Below are positions 9,018 to 24,272 of a stretch of 64,000 bases of DNA, one piece after another. The translations under genes were made by a program, and so were the position numbers. The stretch comes from Notolepis coatsorum (taxonomy: Eukaryota; Chordata; Actinopteri; Aulopiformes; Paralepididae): assembly GCA_963971535.1 (NCBI GenBank), contig OZ020586.1, forward strand, positions 76,608,703 through 76,672,702, in the 5' to 3' direction. Position 1 is the first letter of the stretch; the number at the start of each line of letters is the position of its first letter. The notes below the pieces were generated by a model, which saw only the letters and a list, made by a program, of their open reading frames with translations, had not been told where the DNA came from and did no database searches.

Positions 9018-12000
9018 GTTCTGCTTCTTGTTGGTTGTAGAGTCAAGTCACACAGTGCATCAGAACCTCACTCAGTGGAGCTGTGGACCTGGACTGATGG
9101 AGTCCCAGACCTCTGATATAAGTCCTGCCAGAACAATAGAACATTACAAGGTGTGCATTCCAGGTTGATGAGGGCCTTTTCATCTGGATGAGGTGGGTGG
9201 GGTCAATGGCTGTGATAACAGCCCACTCCTGGACCAATGGATGGTGCTAATCTTTGCTAATATACTTAGTTTAATATAGTGGGGAAAATACAGGCTCCCA
9301 AACATGCTTGTTCAAATCAAACACATCCCTGAATGCTTACACTGTAAAAAATTAATGTTTTTTTCACGGGAAATTAACTGTATTATTTTACAGATTACTT
9401 TTGTTTTTCTACTTAAATGTAAATGCCATAAAAATACAGTAAATTACCTTTTATCAAAAGGCTCCTAAACATGCTTGTTCAAATCAAACACATCCCTGAA
9501 TGCCTACAGTTATTATTTTTTTCATATATTGCTTCAAAATCAATAAGTTGGAAGTTGTATTTGTTGAGACACAGTTTACAAACATCTTCCTTTCGTATAT
9601 ACTGTATATATTATGATGCACAATCCATTCCTCGGATTGTAATGATTGCAATCCTATACACTGTGAAAAAGAAGTCTGTACAAAAAAACTGTAAATGTCT
9701 GGCAGCAACGGTTGTCAAATACTTACTGTTAAATTACAGTAAAATCTAATACATTTACAGATTACAATATTTTGATAATGGTTAATATTTTGATAAAAGG
9801 TAATTTACTGTATTTGTATGGTATTTACATACTTAAAGTAGAAAAACAAAAGTAATCTCTAAAATAATACAGTGAAATTCCATTTTTTTAATTTGATTTC
9901 TTTTTACAGATTTTTTTACCTGAAACACTGGAGAATAACTGCTTCATTTTACTTAGTTTCTTCGGTAGTAATGATATACTGTTGTATTACATTACATCAT
10001 ATATTTATGAATGATGTTGACAGATGGATGGCTGTATTACTGAGAATGTAATGAAAGCATAACTCGAAGTGCTTTACAATGAAATAACTGCATATCTTTT
10101 TTCAGTATGGGAGAAAAAGTCTAATAATGCTTTTTACAAAATTATGCACATCATTCCTGATGAGACTGCTCAATTTGAGGTATTACCAGTGACTGTGGTG
10201 CAAAAACTCTGGAGTTTGGGAAGGACAGACGGATGATAGTCGCAGCAAAAAATAGACATGTTGGCTAAACCAATTGAATTTGAAGAGTTGTTTCTGCCTC
10301 TATTGCATTATATTGCAAGGGAGTTTAATGACATTATCGCATTCTGCAAAAACAAGTAGCCTATCAGAGGATATGGATGAGGTCAAGCTATGATTCCAAA
10401 CATTCCAATGTTATAGTCCCGTGAAATACCGTCCTTGCCGAACTCAATGCCATAGATTCATCATTCAGCCCATTTTACCAGAGGCAATGACGTTTAGATC
10501 AAGGTGAAAATCATTGGAATGTGGGCACGGCCTGTACAGCAATACTCTAGTTTTAAATGCAAATGTGTAATTCACACCTGCCCTCATGTTAACTAAATGT
10601 AGCCCCAATAGCTTCATCATTCAACACATTTGATCTGAGACAATGAAGTTTAGATGGGGTGAAAATCACTGGAATGTGGGCCAAACCATAGTAACACACA
10701 GATTTTGGTTCAACTGATATCAGGCTAAGGTTCACTCAAACTAGATTTTTATCTCAAATGTGATATCCCCAATGCATATAATTTAACATTGAAACATTTT
10801 CTTCTTTGAATTTGAAATATTGTGTAACGTTACCGTTATCTAATTAGTAACTGGCAACTGCAGATGTCTGCCCCATGTCTATACCCCACAATGCAAAGTG
10901 TCTAACGCTATAGCTTAATTGTAGATTCTAAACATAATGAGGTAACGCAGCTACCAAATGTTATCTTTAATCAAAGTGTGTAATGTTAATCCACAACAGC
11001 GACTTTTGGTATATGACATATCAATAGAAATACATTTACAAAAATACAAATGAAATACATTTCAAATTAATTCCACAATTCTTTGCGATAGACTTATATC
11101 AATACACAAACAAATTTAAATTGATGACATTAGATCGGGTGTAGCTAATCTAAATAGTGTGCATCATTTTCAAAACTATATACTGTATTTTGAGAGTAAA
11201 TCAAGCATAATAAACATTCATGTTCTAATGAAGCCTGAGAAACCAAGTTTGCACTTCACCGCATAGGTCCTTGTGAATCGCTAATGTCTATTTTGTAGTT
11301 GTAAACAGTGATCCCCTCATTAAAGTGGCCAATATCTGAAGAGGGCAGTGATGGATGAAGTGTGATTGTTATTATTTAATAAGTATATAGGGTATACAAT
11401 GGAAGGAATTTGTATTTCTTTAGTCTAAGATAGTGATCCATAATCAGAAAATGTCCATATTATTTCAGCTGCTTCTGTTCTAAATACACAGATCGCTATA
11501 GTCTTGGACCGTTATTCATATTCCAATGGTCCCCCTTTATCACTTCCATTGTCCTGTTTAAAGATAGAAAATAAAATTTAAATAAACAAATGAACATGAC
11601 TGAGACCCAGTCTGGTACACATTAATAAACACATGAACAACATACTTCATGCATTTTCCTCTGGAGGGACTGAATACAGTATATTTCTTACTGCTAATCT
11701 GCGATTTTAGGCAATATAGTGTTGCTATAGAAACATGTTTAAGAAATCCAAAATCTCCCATGCTAACAAACTATTGTATGCAGCTCTACAGACTAGTGAT
11801 ATATAAGGAGCAACAGGGAGGCAGGCCATGACATGTTTTCAGGATTCATTCATTCATTCAAGTTGAATTTCACACATTCAAAAAAGGTTTGGTTTGAGCA
11901 AGTCTATATAGGAAAACAATTTACACGACAATAAAACTATAATATATTAAACCCAAGAGTATGGTAAGAGAGAGCTAAAAGTACAATCACCATCCATTGG

Positions 12001-12048
12001 TCCAGATAGGTTTGTTGGAAGTGGGCTGTTATGACGGCCATTGACCCC

Positions 12049-12369
12049 CCCCCCCACCCAACCTCCTCCAATGTACAGTTTCTACGTCAAATGTATATAC
12101 TCCCTTTTCTTGACTCCTTCTGTATCACAAACAGTACTGTATTTGCAAATCTGGTATGTCATAAATGTATAGATGTAGCAGTACTGACTATCTGTATGTC
12201 ATGTATGTCATATATGTCCTGATGAATTGAAAATGGGGGACCCTGATGTAAACAAGACGAAAGTCTTTCTCTGGTCTGCATCCCCTTAACAATTGTGTGT
12301 ATTGAGCTGTACTGTATTGTACCCATTCTGCAATCTGTTAATAAAGTTTTCAATCAATCAATCAATCAA
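12049..12369 (+). mobile_element. LINE 3'-end fragment in the A2 promoter
   Basis: Same insertion, same GACCCC flanks (12043-12048 and 12370-12375) and same orientation as at A1, so it was copied with the unit. Confidence 0.65.
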
Positions 12370-12556
12370 GACCCCACCTCATCCAGATGAAAAGGCCCTC
12401 ATCAACCTGGAATGCACACCTTGTAATGTTCTATTGTTCTGGCAGGACTTATATCCAGAAGTCTGGGACTCCATCACTCCAGGTCCACAGCTCCACTGAG
12501 TGAGGTTCTGATACCACTGTGTGTGACTTGACTCTACAACCAACAAGAAGCAGAAC

Positions 12557-13614
12557 ATGGCTGAGAACTTTGGAGCTCCCCTGCCTCTCCATGTGACACC
12601 CAACAGCACACAGAAAAAGATGTTTGAGAATTGTAACACCCACCTGGCAATGATTGCCTTTGTCCTCCAAGACTCTCCAGGCAATATGCTCACCTTCTGT
12701 GAGGTAAGAACAAGCAAGCAACATATTAAGTTTCATTTGACTTTAAAAATGTTGTGATGTGAAAGCAAAATGTCCTTCTAATGTCTGATGATGCCTAATT
12801 TTCAATGTAACTTCTTTTGCAGTTGCTGGGAAATTTGGAAGCATTGATCTCAGGAAACAGAAAAGGCCTTGATGCCAAAATTAGAGTCTGCTTGTCGACC
12901 AACTAATTTAGTTGAACCAACATAGTTTTGGGTTAAAGATGAATTCTAACTTGTGTGTTCAATTGTTTCCAGATTCCATCAAATCCAGAAAAACCAAACA
13001 GTAAGAAAAACTACTGGAAGCTTGACCACAGTCAAATTACAGGGAAGATGGTGCGTCGTCACTTCAAGGGAATTCTGGACTGGTTCCCTGAGTTGGTCTC
13101 CAAAGTTATGGAGGCAGTCAGACCATCAGAGCACTACACTACTCTCCACTCCCCTGAACCTGCAGCCTACAGAGATGTTCAGATTAAATGTGAGGTGAAG
13201 TTCAGCAGTCCTTTTTCCATCGAATCCCTCCTGAAGAAAGACAGTCCCTCTGGCCTGGGCTCCAAGCCCTCTCCTCTGTTGGGCATTTCCAGCCTGCCAG
13301 TCAGAGTAGAACAGCAGCCTTGGTGCTCAGAGAAAGGAGTTGGAACAAAGAGGAAGTTCAGCTGGGACGCTCCACCAGTGGAGATGCACATTCTTCAACC
13401 GGCAGGTAGAAGTTATGCCATCTACCCAGCAGGGGGCAGTGTGGACCATGGACTCAGTGGTTCTGGAAACAGGCCAGTCAAGAGGATTCGTATGTGTGCT
13501 GAGCCCTCAACCCTGATCTACACAAGACCCAGTGTTGCTCCTTATTTTACCAGCCGTCAGAACGGTTATGTCAATTATCCTCTACCAATACATTTACAGA
13601 TTACAATATTTTGA
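12557..13614 (+). pseudogene. foxh1-like: A2: FoxH1-like pseudogene, exon 2 broken
   Basis: Exon 1 (12557-12703) and exon 3 (12973-13614) look normal, but a 56-bp deletion joins exon 2 after CLSTN (12903) to the middle of intron 2. The deletion removes the last five codons of exon 2 and the splice donor. A TAA follows at 12904-12906, giving about 76 aa that end inside the recognition-helix region. Microhomology at the breakpoint is two bases (AC). Skipping exon 2 would keep the frame, as it has 96 nt, but would remove the recognition helix. Confidence 0.8.
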
Positions 13615-14225
13615 TAATGGTTAATATTTTGATAAAAGGTAATTTACTGTATTTGTATGGTATTTACATACTTAAAGTAGAAAAACAAAAGTAATCTCTA
13701 AAATAATACAGTGAAATTCAATTTTTTTAATTTGATTTCTTTTTACAGATTTTTTTACCTGAAACACTGGAGAATAACTGCTTCATTTTACTTAGTTTCT
13801 TCGGTAGTAATGATATACTGTTGTATTACATTACATCATATATTTATGAATGATGTTGACAGATGGATGGCTGTATTACTGAGAATGTAATGAAAGCATA
13901 ACTCGAAGTGCTTTACAATGAAATAACTGCATATCTTTTTTCAGTATGGGAGAAAAAGTCTAATAATGCTTTTTACAAAATTATGCACATCATTCCTGAT
14001 GAGACTGCTCAATTTGAGGTATTACCAGTGACTGTGGTGCAAAAACTCTGGAGTTTGGGAAGGACTGACGGATGATAGTCGCAGCAAAAAATAGACATGT
14101 TGGCTAAACCAATTGAATTTGAAGAGTTGTTTCTGCCTCTATTGCATTATTGAGAAAGTTGCGCGTCACGTGCCTGTCGGGGCCAATCAGGCCTACCCCG
14201 GAAGTAACTTACTGTTGCGGATAAG

Positions 14226-15129
14226 CTATACGCTGACTGGCCTGTTTCCAGAACCACTGAGTACATGGTCCACACTGCCCCCTGCTGGGTAGAACTGGTC
14301 ACTTCTACCTGCAGGTTGAAGAATGTGAATCTCCACAGGTGGAGCGTCCCAGCTGAACTTTCTCTTTGTTCCAACTCCTTTCTCTGAGCACCATGGCTGC
14401 TGTTCTACTCTGACTGGCAGGCTGGAAATACCCAGAGGAGATGGTTTGGAACCCAGGCCAGAGGGACTGTCTTTCTTCAGGAGCGATTCGATGGAGAAAG
14501 GACTGCTGAACTTCACCTCACATTTAATCTGAACATCCAAAATGGAGACCAACTCGGGGAACCAGTCCATAACTCCCTTGAAGTGACGGCGCACCATCTT
14601 CTCTGTGATTTGACTGTGGTCAAGCTTCCAGTAGTTTTTAATATTGTTTGGTTTACCTGGATTTGATGGAATCTGGAAAGAATTTAACACGTTATAATTC
14701 AACTAGGCCTCAGAGACAATGTTGGTTCAACTAAACTGTAGTTATCACGATCAATGAGATATAAATATGTTTTTAAATTTACCTTGACAAAACATTTGTT
14801 GGTTGACAAGCAGACTCTAATGTTGGTCTCAATGCTTCTTCCTTTTCCTGACATCAATGCTGCCAATTGTTCCATTATCTGTAGAAAAGTGAAAGAGAAT
14901 TAGGTATTTGGACATTATGAGGACAGTATGCTATCATATCACAACATGTTTAACAGTTTAAAGGTTTATAGCTGGTTCTTACCTCAAAGAAGGTGAGCAT
15001 ATTGTCTGGACAGTCTTGGAGGACAAAGGCAATCATTGCCAGGTAGGTGCTACAATTCTCAAACATCATTTTCCGGGTGCTGTTGGATGTCACATGGAGA
15101 GGCAGGGGAGCTCCAAAGTTCTCAGCCAT
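14226..15129 (-). CDS. foxh1-like: B3: FoxH1-like gene, B type, 3'-truncated
   Basis: Exon 1 is 15129-14983, exon 2 is 14878-14783 and exon 3 is 14672-14226. The predicted 229-aa product is open throughout, with the shared artificial C-terminus. It converges on pseudogene A2. Confidence 0.7.
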
Positions 15130-18100
15130 GTTCTGCTTCTTGTTGGTTGTAGAGTCAAGTCACACAGTGCATCAGAACCTCACTCAGTGGAGCTGTGGAC
15201 CTGGACTGATGGAGTCCCAGACCTCTGATATAAGTCCTGCCAGAACAATAGAACATTACAAGGTGTGCATTCCAGGTTGATGAGGGCCTTTTCATCTGGA
15301 TGAGGTGGGTGGGGTCAATGGCTGTGATAACAGCCCACTCCTGGACCAATGGATGGTGCTAATCTTTGCTAATATACTTAGTTTAATATAGTGGGGAAAA
15401 TACAGGCTCCCAAACATGCTTGTTCAAATCAAACACATCCCTGAATGCTTACACTGTAAAAAATTAATGTTTTTTTCACGGGAAATTAACTGTATTATTT
15501 TACAGATTACTTTTGTTTTTCTACTTAAATGTAAATGCCATAAAAATACAGTAAATTACCTTTTATCAAAAGGCTCCTAAACATGCTTGTTCAAATCAAA
15601 CACATCCCTGAATGCCTACAGTTATTATTTTTTTCATATATTGCTTCAAAATCAATAAGTTGGAAGTTGTATTTGTTGAGACACAGTTTACAAACATCTT
15701 CCTTTCGTATATACTGTATATATTATGATGCACAATCCATTCCTCGGATTGTAATGATTGCAATCCTATACACTGTGAAAAAGAAGTCTGTACAAAAAAA
15801 CTGTAAATGTCTGGCAGCAACGGTTGTCAAATACTTACTGTTAAATTACAGTAAAATCTAATACATTTACAGATTACAATATTTTGATAATGGTTAATAT
15901 TTTGATAAAAGGTAATTTACTGTATTTGTATGGTATTTACATACTTAAAGTAGAAAAACAAAAGTAATCTCTAAAATAATACAGTGAAATTCCATTTTTT
16001 TAATTTGATTTCTTTTTACAGATTTTTTTACCTGAAACACTGGAGAATAACTGCTTCATTTTACTTAGTTTCTTCGGTAGTAATGATATACTGTTGTATT
16101 ACATTACATCATATATTTATGAATGATGTTGACAGATGGATGGCTGTATTACTGAGAATGTAATGAAAGCATAACTCGAAGTGCTTTACAATGAAATAAC
16201 TGCATATCTTTTTTCAGTATGGGAGAAAAAGTCTAATAATGCTTTTTACAAAATTATGCACATCATTCCTGATGAGACTGCTCAATTTGAGGTATTACCA
16301 GTGACTGTGGTGCAAAAACTCTGGAGTTTGGGAAGGACAGACGGATGATAGTCGCAGCAAAAAATAGACATGTTGGCTAAACCAATTGAATTTGAAGAGT
16401 TGTTTCTGCCTCTATTGCATTATATTGCAAGGGAGTTTAATGACATTATCGCATTCTGCAAAAACAAGTAGCCTATCAGAGGATATGGATGAGGTCAAGC
16501 TATGATTCCAAACATTCCAATGTTATAGTCCCGTGAAATACCGTCCTTGCCGAACTCAATGCCATAGATTCATCATTCAGCCCATTTTACCAGAGGCAAT
16601 GACGTTTAGATCAAGGTGAAAATCATTGGAATGTGGGCACGGCCTGTACAGCAATACTCTAGTTTTAAATGCAAATGTGTAATTCACACCTGCCCTCATG
16701 TTAACTAAATGTAGCCCCAATAGCTTCATCATTCAACACATTTGATCTGAGACAATGAAGTTTAGATGGGGTGAAAATCACTGGAATGTGGGCCAAACCA
16801 TAGTAACACACAGATTTTGGTTCAACTGATATCAGGCTAAGGTTCACTCAAACTAGATTTTTATCTCAAATGTGATATCCCCAATGCATATAATTTAACA
16901 TTGAAACATTTTCTTCTTTGAATTTGAAATATTGTGTAACGTTACCGTTATCTAATTAGTAACTGGCAACTGCAGATGTCTGCCCCATGTCTATACCCCA
17001 CAATGCAAAGTGTCTAACGCTATAGCTTAATTGTAGATTCTAAACATAATGAGGTAACGCAGCTACCAAATGTTATCTTTAATCAAAGTGTGTAATGTTA
17101 ATCCACAACAGCGACTTTTGGTATATGACATATCAATAGAAATACATTTACAAAAATACAAATGAAATACATTTCAAATTAATTCCACAATTCTTTGCGA
17201 TAGACTTATATCAATACACAAACAAATTTAAATTGATGACATTAGATCGGGTGTAGCTAATCTAAATAGTGTGCATCATTTTCAAAACTATATACTGTAT
17301 TTTGAGAGTAAATCAAGCATAATAAACATTCATGTTCTAATGAAGCCTGAGAAACCAAGTTTGCACTTCACCGCATAGGTCCTTGTGAATCGCTAATGTC
17401 TATTTTGTAGTTGTAAACAGTGATCCCCTCATTAAAGTGGCCAATATCTGAAGAGGGCAGTGATGGATGAAGTGTGATTGTTATTATTTAATAAGTATAT
17501 AGGGTATACAATGGAAGGAATTTGTATTTCTTTAGTCTAAGATAGTGATCCATAATCAGAAAATGTCCATATTATTTCAGCTGCTTCTGTTCTAAATACA
17601 CAGATCGCTATAGTCTTGGACCGTTATTCATATTCCAATGGTCCCCCTTTATCACTTCCATTGTCCTGTTTAAAGATAGAAAATAAAATTTAAATAAACA
17701 AATGAACATGACTGAGACCCAGTCTGGTACACATTAATAAACACATGAACAACATACTTCATGCATTTTCCTCTGGAGGGACTGAATACAGTATATTTCT
17801 TACTGCTAATCTGCGATTTTAGGCAATATAGTGTTGCTATAGAAACATGTTTAAGAAATCCAAAATCTCCCATGCTAACAAACTATTGTATGCAGCTCTA
17901 CAGACTAGTGATATATAAGGAGCAACAGGGAGGCAGGCCATGACATGTTTTCAGGATTCATTCATTCATTCAAGTTGAATTTCACACATTCAAAAAAGGT
18001 TTGGTTTGAGCAAGTCTATATAGGAAAACAATTTACACGACAATAAAACTATAATATATTAAACCCAAGAGTATGGTAAGAGAGAGCTAAAAGTACAATC

Positions 18101-18160
18101 ACCATCCATTGGTCCAGATAGGTTTGTTGGAAGTGGGCTGTTATGACGGCCATTGACCCC

Positions 18161-18481
18161 CCCCCCCACCCAACCTCCTCCAATGTACAGTTTCTACGTC
18201 AAATGTATATACTCCCTTTTCTTGACTCCTTCTGTATCACAAACAGTACTGTATTTGCAAATCTGGTATGTCATAAATGTATAGATGTAGCAGTACTGAC
18301 TATCTGTATGTCATGTATGTCATATATGTCCTGATGAATTGAAAATGGGGGACCCTGATGTAAACAAGACGAAAGTCTTTCTCTGGTCTGCATCCCCTTA
18401 ACAATTGTGTGTATTGAGCTGTACTGTATTGTACCCATTCTGCAATCTGTTAATAAAGTTTTCAATCAATCAATCAATCAA
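18161..18481 (+). mobile_element. LINE 3'-end fragment in the A3 promoter
   Basis: Copied with the unit; GACCCC flanks at 18155-18160 and 18482-18487. Confidence 0.65.
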
Positions 18482-18668
18482 GACCCCACCTCATCCAGAT
18501 GAAAAGGCCCTCATCAACCTGGAATGCACACCTTGTAATGTTCTATTGTTCTGGCAGGACTTATATCCAGAAGTCTGGGACTCCATCACTCCAGGTCCAC
18601 AGCTCCACTGAGTGAGGTTCTGATACCACTGTGTGTGACTTGACTCTACAACCAACAAGAAGCAGAAC

Positions 18669-19726
18669 ATGGCTGAGAACTTTGGAGCTCCCCTGCCTCT
18701 CCATGTGACACCCAACAGCACACAGAAAAAGATGTTTGAGAATTGTAACACCCACCTGGCAATGATTGCCTTTGTCCTCCAAGACTCTCCAGGCAATATG
18801 CTCACCTTCTGTGAGGTAAGAACAAGCAAGCAACATATTAAGTTTCATTTGACTTTAAAAATGTTGTGATGTGAAAGCAAAATGTCCTTCTAATGTCTGA
18901 TGATGCCTAATTTTCAATGTAACTTCTTTTGCAGTTGCTGGGAAATTTGGAAGCATTGATCTCAGGAAACAGAAAAGGCCTTGATGCCAAAATTAGAGTC
19001 TGCTTGTCGACCAACTAATTTAGTTGAACCAACATAGTTTTGGGTTAAAGATGAATTCTAACTTGTGTGTTCAATTGTTTCCAGATTCCATCAAATCCAG
19101 AAAAACCAAACAGTAAGAAAAACTACTGGAAGCTTGACCACAGTCAAATTACAGGGAAGATGGTGCGTCGTCACTTCAAGGGAATTCTGGACTGGTTCCC
19201 TGAGTTGGTCTCCAAAGTTATGGAGGCAGTCAGACCATCAGAGCACTACACTACTCTCCACTCCCCTGAACCTGCAGCCTACAGAGATGTTCAGATTAAA
19301 TGTGAGGTGAAGTTCAGCAGTCCTTTTTCCATCGAATCCCTCCTGAAGAAAGACAGTCCCTCTGGCCTGGGCTCCAAGCCCTCTCCTCTGTTGGGCATTT
19401 CCAGCCTGCCAGTCAGAGTAGAACAGCAGCCTTGGTGCTCAGAGAAAGGAGTTGGAACAAAGAGGAAGTTCAGCTGGGACGCTCCACCAGTGGAGATGCA
19501 CATTCTTCAACCGGCAGGTAGAAGTTATGCCATCTACCCAGCAGGGGGCAGTGTGGACCATGGACTCAGTGGTTCTGGAAACAGGCCAGTCAAGAGGATT
19601 CGTATGTGTGCTGAGCCCTCAACCCTGATCTACACAAGACCCAGTGTTGCTCCTTATTTTACCAGCCGTCAGAACGGTTATGTCAATTATCCTCTACCAA
19701 TACATTTACAGATTACAATATTTTGA
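18669..19726 (+). pseudogene. foxh1-like: A3: FoxH1-like pseudogene, exon 2 broken
   Basis: Exon 1 is 18669-18815, the exon 2 remnant is 18935-19018 (ending in a stop created by the shared 56-bp deletion) and exon 3 is 19085-19726. It has the same breakpoint as A2, so the copies descend from one deleted ancestor. Confidence 0.8.
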
Positions 19727-20337
19727 TAATGGTTAATATTTTGATAAAAGGTAATTTACTGTATTTGTATGGTATTTACATACTTAAAGTAGAAAAACAA
19801 AAGTAATCTCTAAAATAATACAGTGAAATTCAATTTTTTTAATTTGATTTCTTTTTACAGATTTTTTTACCTGAAACACTGGAGAATAACTGCTTCATTT
19901 TACTTAGTTTCTTCGGTAGTAATGATATACTGTTGTATTACATTACATCATATATTTATGAATGATGTTGACAGATGGATGGCTGTATTACTGAGAATGT
20001 AATGAAAGCATAACTCGAAGTGCTTTACAATGAAATAACTGCATATCTTTTTTCAGTATGGGAGAAAAAGTCTAATAATGCTTTTTACAAAATTATGCAC
20101 ATCATTCCTGATGAGACTGCTCAATTTGAGGTATTACCAGTGACTGTGGTGCAAAAACTCTGGAGTTTGGGAAGGACTGACGGATGATAGTCGCAGCAAA
20201 AAATAGACATGTTGGCTAAACCAATTGAATTTGAAGAGTTGTTTCTGCCTCTATTGCATTATTGAGAAAGTTGCGCGTCACGTGCCTGTCGGGGCCAATC
20301 AGGCCTACCCCGGAAGTAACTTACTGTTGCGGATAAG

Positions 20338-21241
20338 CTATACGCTGACTGGCCTGTTTCCAGAACCACTGAGTACATGGTCCACACTGCCCCCTGCTGG
20401 GTAGAACTGGTCACTTCTACCTGCAGGTTGAAGAATGTGAATCTCCACAGGTGGAGCGTCCCAGCTGAACTTTCTCTTTGTTCCAACTCCTTTCTCTGAG
20501 CACCATGGCTGCTGTTCTACTCTGACTGGCAGGCTGGAAATACCCAGAGGAGATGGTTTGGAACCCAGGCCAGAGGGACTGTCTTTCTTCAGGAGCGATT
20601 CGATGGAGAAAGGACTGCTGAACTTCACCTCACATTTAATCTGAACATCCAAAATGGAGACCAACTCGGGGAACCAGTCCATAACTCCCTTGAAGTGACG
20701 GCGCACCATCTTCTCTGTGATTTGACTGTGGTCAAGCTTCCAGTAGTTTTTAATATTGTTTGGTTTACCTGGATTTGATGGAATCTGGAAAGAATTTAAC
20801 ACGTTATAATTCAACTAGGCCTCAGAGACAATGTTGGTTCAACTAAACTGTAGTTATCACGATCAATGAGATATAAATATGTTTTTAAATTTACCTTGAC
20901 AAAACATTTGTTGGTTGACAAGCAGACTCTAATGTTGGTCTCAATGCTTCTTCCTTTTCCTGACATCAATGCTGCCAATTGTTCCATTATCTGTAGAAAA
21001 GTGAAAGAGAATTAGGTATTTGGACATTATGAGGACAGTATGCTATCATATCACAACATGTTTAACAGTTTAAAGGTTTATAGCTGGTTCTTACCTCAAA
21101 GAAGGTGAGCATATTGTCTGGACAGTCTTGGAGGACAAAGGCAATCATTGCCAGGTAGGTGCTACAATTCTCAAACATCATTTTCCGGGTGCTGTTGGAT
21201 GTCACATGGAGAGGCAGGGGAGCTCCAAAGTTCTCAGCCAT
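20338..21241 (-). CDS. foxh1-like: B4: FoxH1-like gene, B type, 3'-truncated
   Basis: Exon 1 is 21241-21095, exon 2 is 20990-20895 and exon 3 is 20784-20338. Open 229-aa frame with the filler-derived stop; converges on pseudogene A3. Confidence 0.7.
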
Positions 21242-24200
21242 GTTCTGCTTCTTGTTGGTTGTAGAGTCAAGTCACACAGTGCATCAGAACCTCACTCAGT
21301 GGAGCTGTGGACCTGGACTGATGGAGTCCCAGACCTCTGATATAAGTCCTGCCAGAACAATAGAACATTACAAGGTGTGCATTCCAGGTTGATGAGGGCC
21401 TTTTCATCTGGATGAGGTGGGTGGGGTCAATGGCTGTGATAACAGCCCACTCCTGGACCAATGGATGGTGCTAATCTTTGCTAATATACTTAGTTTAATA
21501 TAGTGGGGAAAATACAGGCTCCCAAACATGCTTGTTCAAATCAAACACATCCCTGAATGCTTACACTGTAAAAAATTAATGTTTTTTTCACGGGAAATTA
21601 ACTGTATTATTTTACAGATTACTTTTGTTTTTCTACTTAAATGTAAATGCCATAAAAATACAGTAAATTACCTTTTATCAAAAGGCTCCTAAACATGCTT
21701 GTTCAAATCAAACACATCCCTGAATGCCTACAGTTATTATTTTTTTCATATATTGCTTCAAAATCAATAAGTTGGAAGTTGTATTTGTTGAGACACAGTT
21801 TACAAACATCTTCCTTTCGTATATACTGTATATATTATGATGCACAATCCATTCCTCGGATTGTAATGATTGCAATCCTATACACTGTGAAAAAGAAGTC
21901 TGTACAAAAAAACTGTAAATGTCTGGCAGCAACGGTTGTCAAATACTTACTGTTAAATTACAGTAAAATCTAATACATTTACAGATTACAATATTTTGAT
22001 AATGGTTAATATTTTGATAAAAGGTAATTTACTGTATTTGTATGGTATTTACATACTTAAAGTAGAAAAACAAAAGTAATCTCTAAAATAATACAGTGAA
22101 ATTCCATTTTTTTTATTTGATTTCTTTTTACAGATTTTTTTACCTGAAACACTGGAGAATAACTGCTTCATTTTACTTAGTTTCTTCGGTAGTAATGATA
22201 TACTGTTGTATTACATTACATCATATATTTATGAATGATGTTGACAGATGGATGGCTGTATTACTGAGAATGTAATGAAAGCATAACTCGAAGTGCTTTA
22301 CAATGAAATAACTGCATATCTTTTTTCAGTATGGGAGAAAAAGTCTAATAATGCTTTTTACAAAATTATGCACATCATTCCTGATGAGACTGCTCAATTT
22401 GAGGTATTACCAGTGACTGTGGTGCAAAAACTCTGGAGTTTGGGAAGGACAGACGGATGATAGTCGCAGCAAAAAATAGACATGTTGGCTAAACCAATTG
22501 AATTTGAAGAGTTGTTTCTGCCTCTATTGCATTATATTGCAAGGGAGTTTAATGACATTATCGCATTCTGCAAAAACAAGTAGCCTATCAGAGGATATGG
22601 ATGAGGTCAAGCTATGATTCCAAACATTCCAATGTTATAGTCCCGTGAAATACCGTCCTTGCCGAACTCAATGCCATAGATTCATCATTCAGCCCATTTT
22701 ACCAGAGGCAATGACGTTTAGATCAAGGTGAAAATCATTGGAATGTGGGCACGGCCTGTACAGCAATACTCTAGTTTTAAATGCAAATGTGTAATTCACA
22801 CCTGCCCTCATGTTAACTAAATGTAGCCCCAATAGCTTCATCATTCAACACATTTGATCTGAGACAATGAAGTTTAGATGGGGTGAAAATCACTGGAATG
22901 TGGGCCAAACCATAGTAACACACAGATTTTGGTTCAACTGATATCAGGCTAAGGTTCACTCAAACTAGATTTTTATCTCAAATGTGATATCCCCAATGCA
23001 TATAATTTAACATTGAAACATTTTCTTCTTTGAATTTGAAATATTGTGTAACGTTACCGTTATCTAATTAGTAACTGGCAACTGCAGATGTCTGCCCCAT
23101 GTCTATACCCCACAATGCAAAGTGTCTAACGCTATAGCTTAATTGTAGATTCTAAACATAATGAGGTAACGCAGCTACCAAATGTTATCTTTAATCAACC
23201 TGTGTAATGTTAATCCACAACAGCGACTTTTGGTATATGACATATCAATAGAAATACATTTACAAAAATACAAATGAAATACATTTCAAATTAATTCCAC
23301 AATTCTTTGCGATAGACTTATATCAATACACAAACAAATTTAAATTGATGACATTAGATCGGGTGTAGCTAATCTAAATAGTGTGCATCATTTTCAAAAC
23401 TATATACTGTATTTTGAGAGTAAATCAAGCATAATAAACATTCATGTTCTAATGAAGCCTGAGAAACCAAGTTTGCACTTCACCGCATAGGTCCTTGTGA
23501 ATCGCTAATGTCTATTTTGTAGTTGTAAACAGTGATCCCCTCATTAAAGTGGCCAATATCTGAAGAGGGCAGTGATGGATGAAGTGTGATTGTTATTATT
23601 TAATAAGTATATAGGGTATACAATGGAAGGAATTTGTATTTCTTTAGTCTAAGATAGTGATCCATAATCAGAAAATGTCCATATTATTTCAGCTGCTTCT
23701 GTTCTAAATACACAGATCGCTATAGTCTTGGACCGTTATTCATATTCCAATGGTCCCCCTTTATCACTTCCATTGTCCTGTTTAAAGATAGAAAATAAAA
23801 TTTAAATAAACAAATGAACATGACTGAGACCCAGTCTGGTACACATTAATAAACACATGAACAACATACTTCATGCATTTTCCTCTGGAGGGACTGAATA
23901 CAGTATATTTCTTACTGCTAATCTGCGATTTTAGGCAATATAGTGTTGCTATAGAAACATGTTTAAGAAATCCAAAATCTCCCATGCTAACAAACTATTG
24001 TATGCAGCTCTACAGACTAGTGATATATAAGGAGCAACAGGGAGGCAGGCCATGACATGTTTTCAGGATTCATTCATTCATTCAAGTTGAATTTCACACA
24101 TTCAAAAAAGGTTTGGTTTGAGCAAGTCTATATAGGAAAACAATTTACACGACAATAAAACTATAATATATTAAACCCAAGAGTATGGTAAGAGAGAGCT

Positions 24201-24272
24201 AAAAGTACAATCACCATCCATTGGTCCAGATAGGTTTGTTGGAAGTGGGCTGTTATGACGGCCATTGACCCC

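Larger units (their letters stand above)
7477..13588. repeat. Tandem unit U2 (6,112 bp, B-spacer-A)
   Basis: Same order as U1: N1 7477-8038, filler 8039-8121, B2, MITE composite 9340-9909, N2 spacer to about 12042, LINE 12049-12369, A2. The period to the next unit is exactly 6,112 bp for every matched landmark. Confidence 0.92.
13589..19700. repeat. Tandem unit U3 (6,112 bp, B-spacer-A)
   Basis: Contains N1 13589-14150, filler 14151-14233, B3, MITE composite 15452-16021, N2 spacer, LINE 18161-18481 and A3. Nearly identical to U2 and U4. Confidence 0.92.
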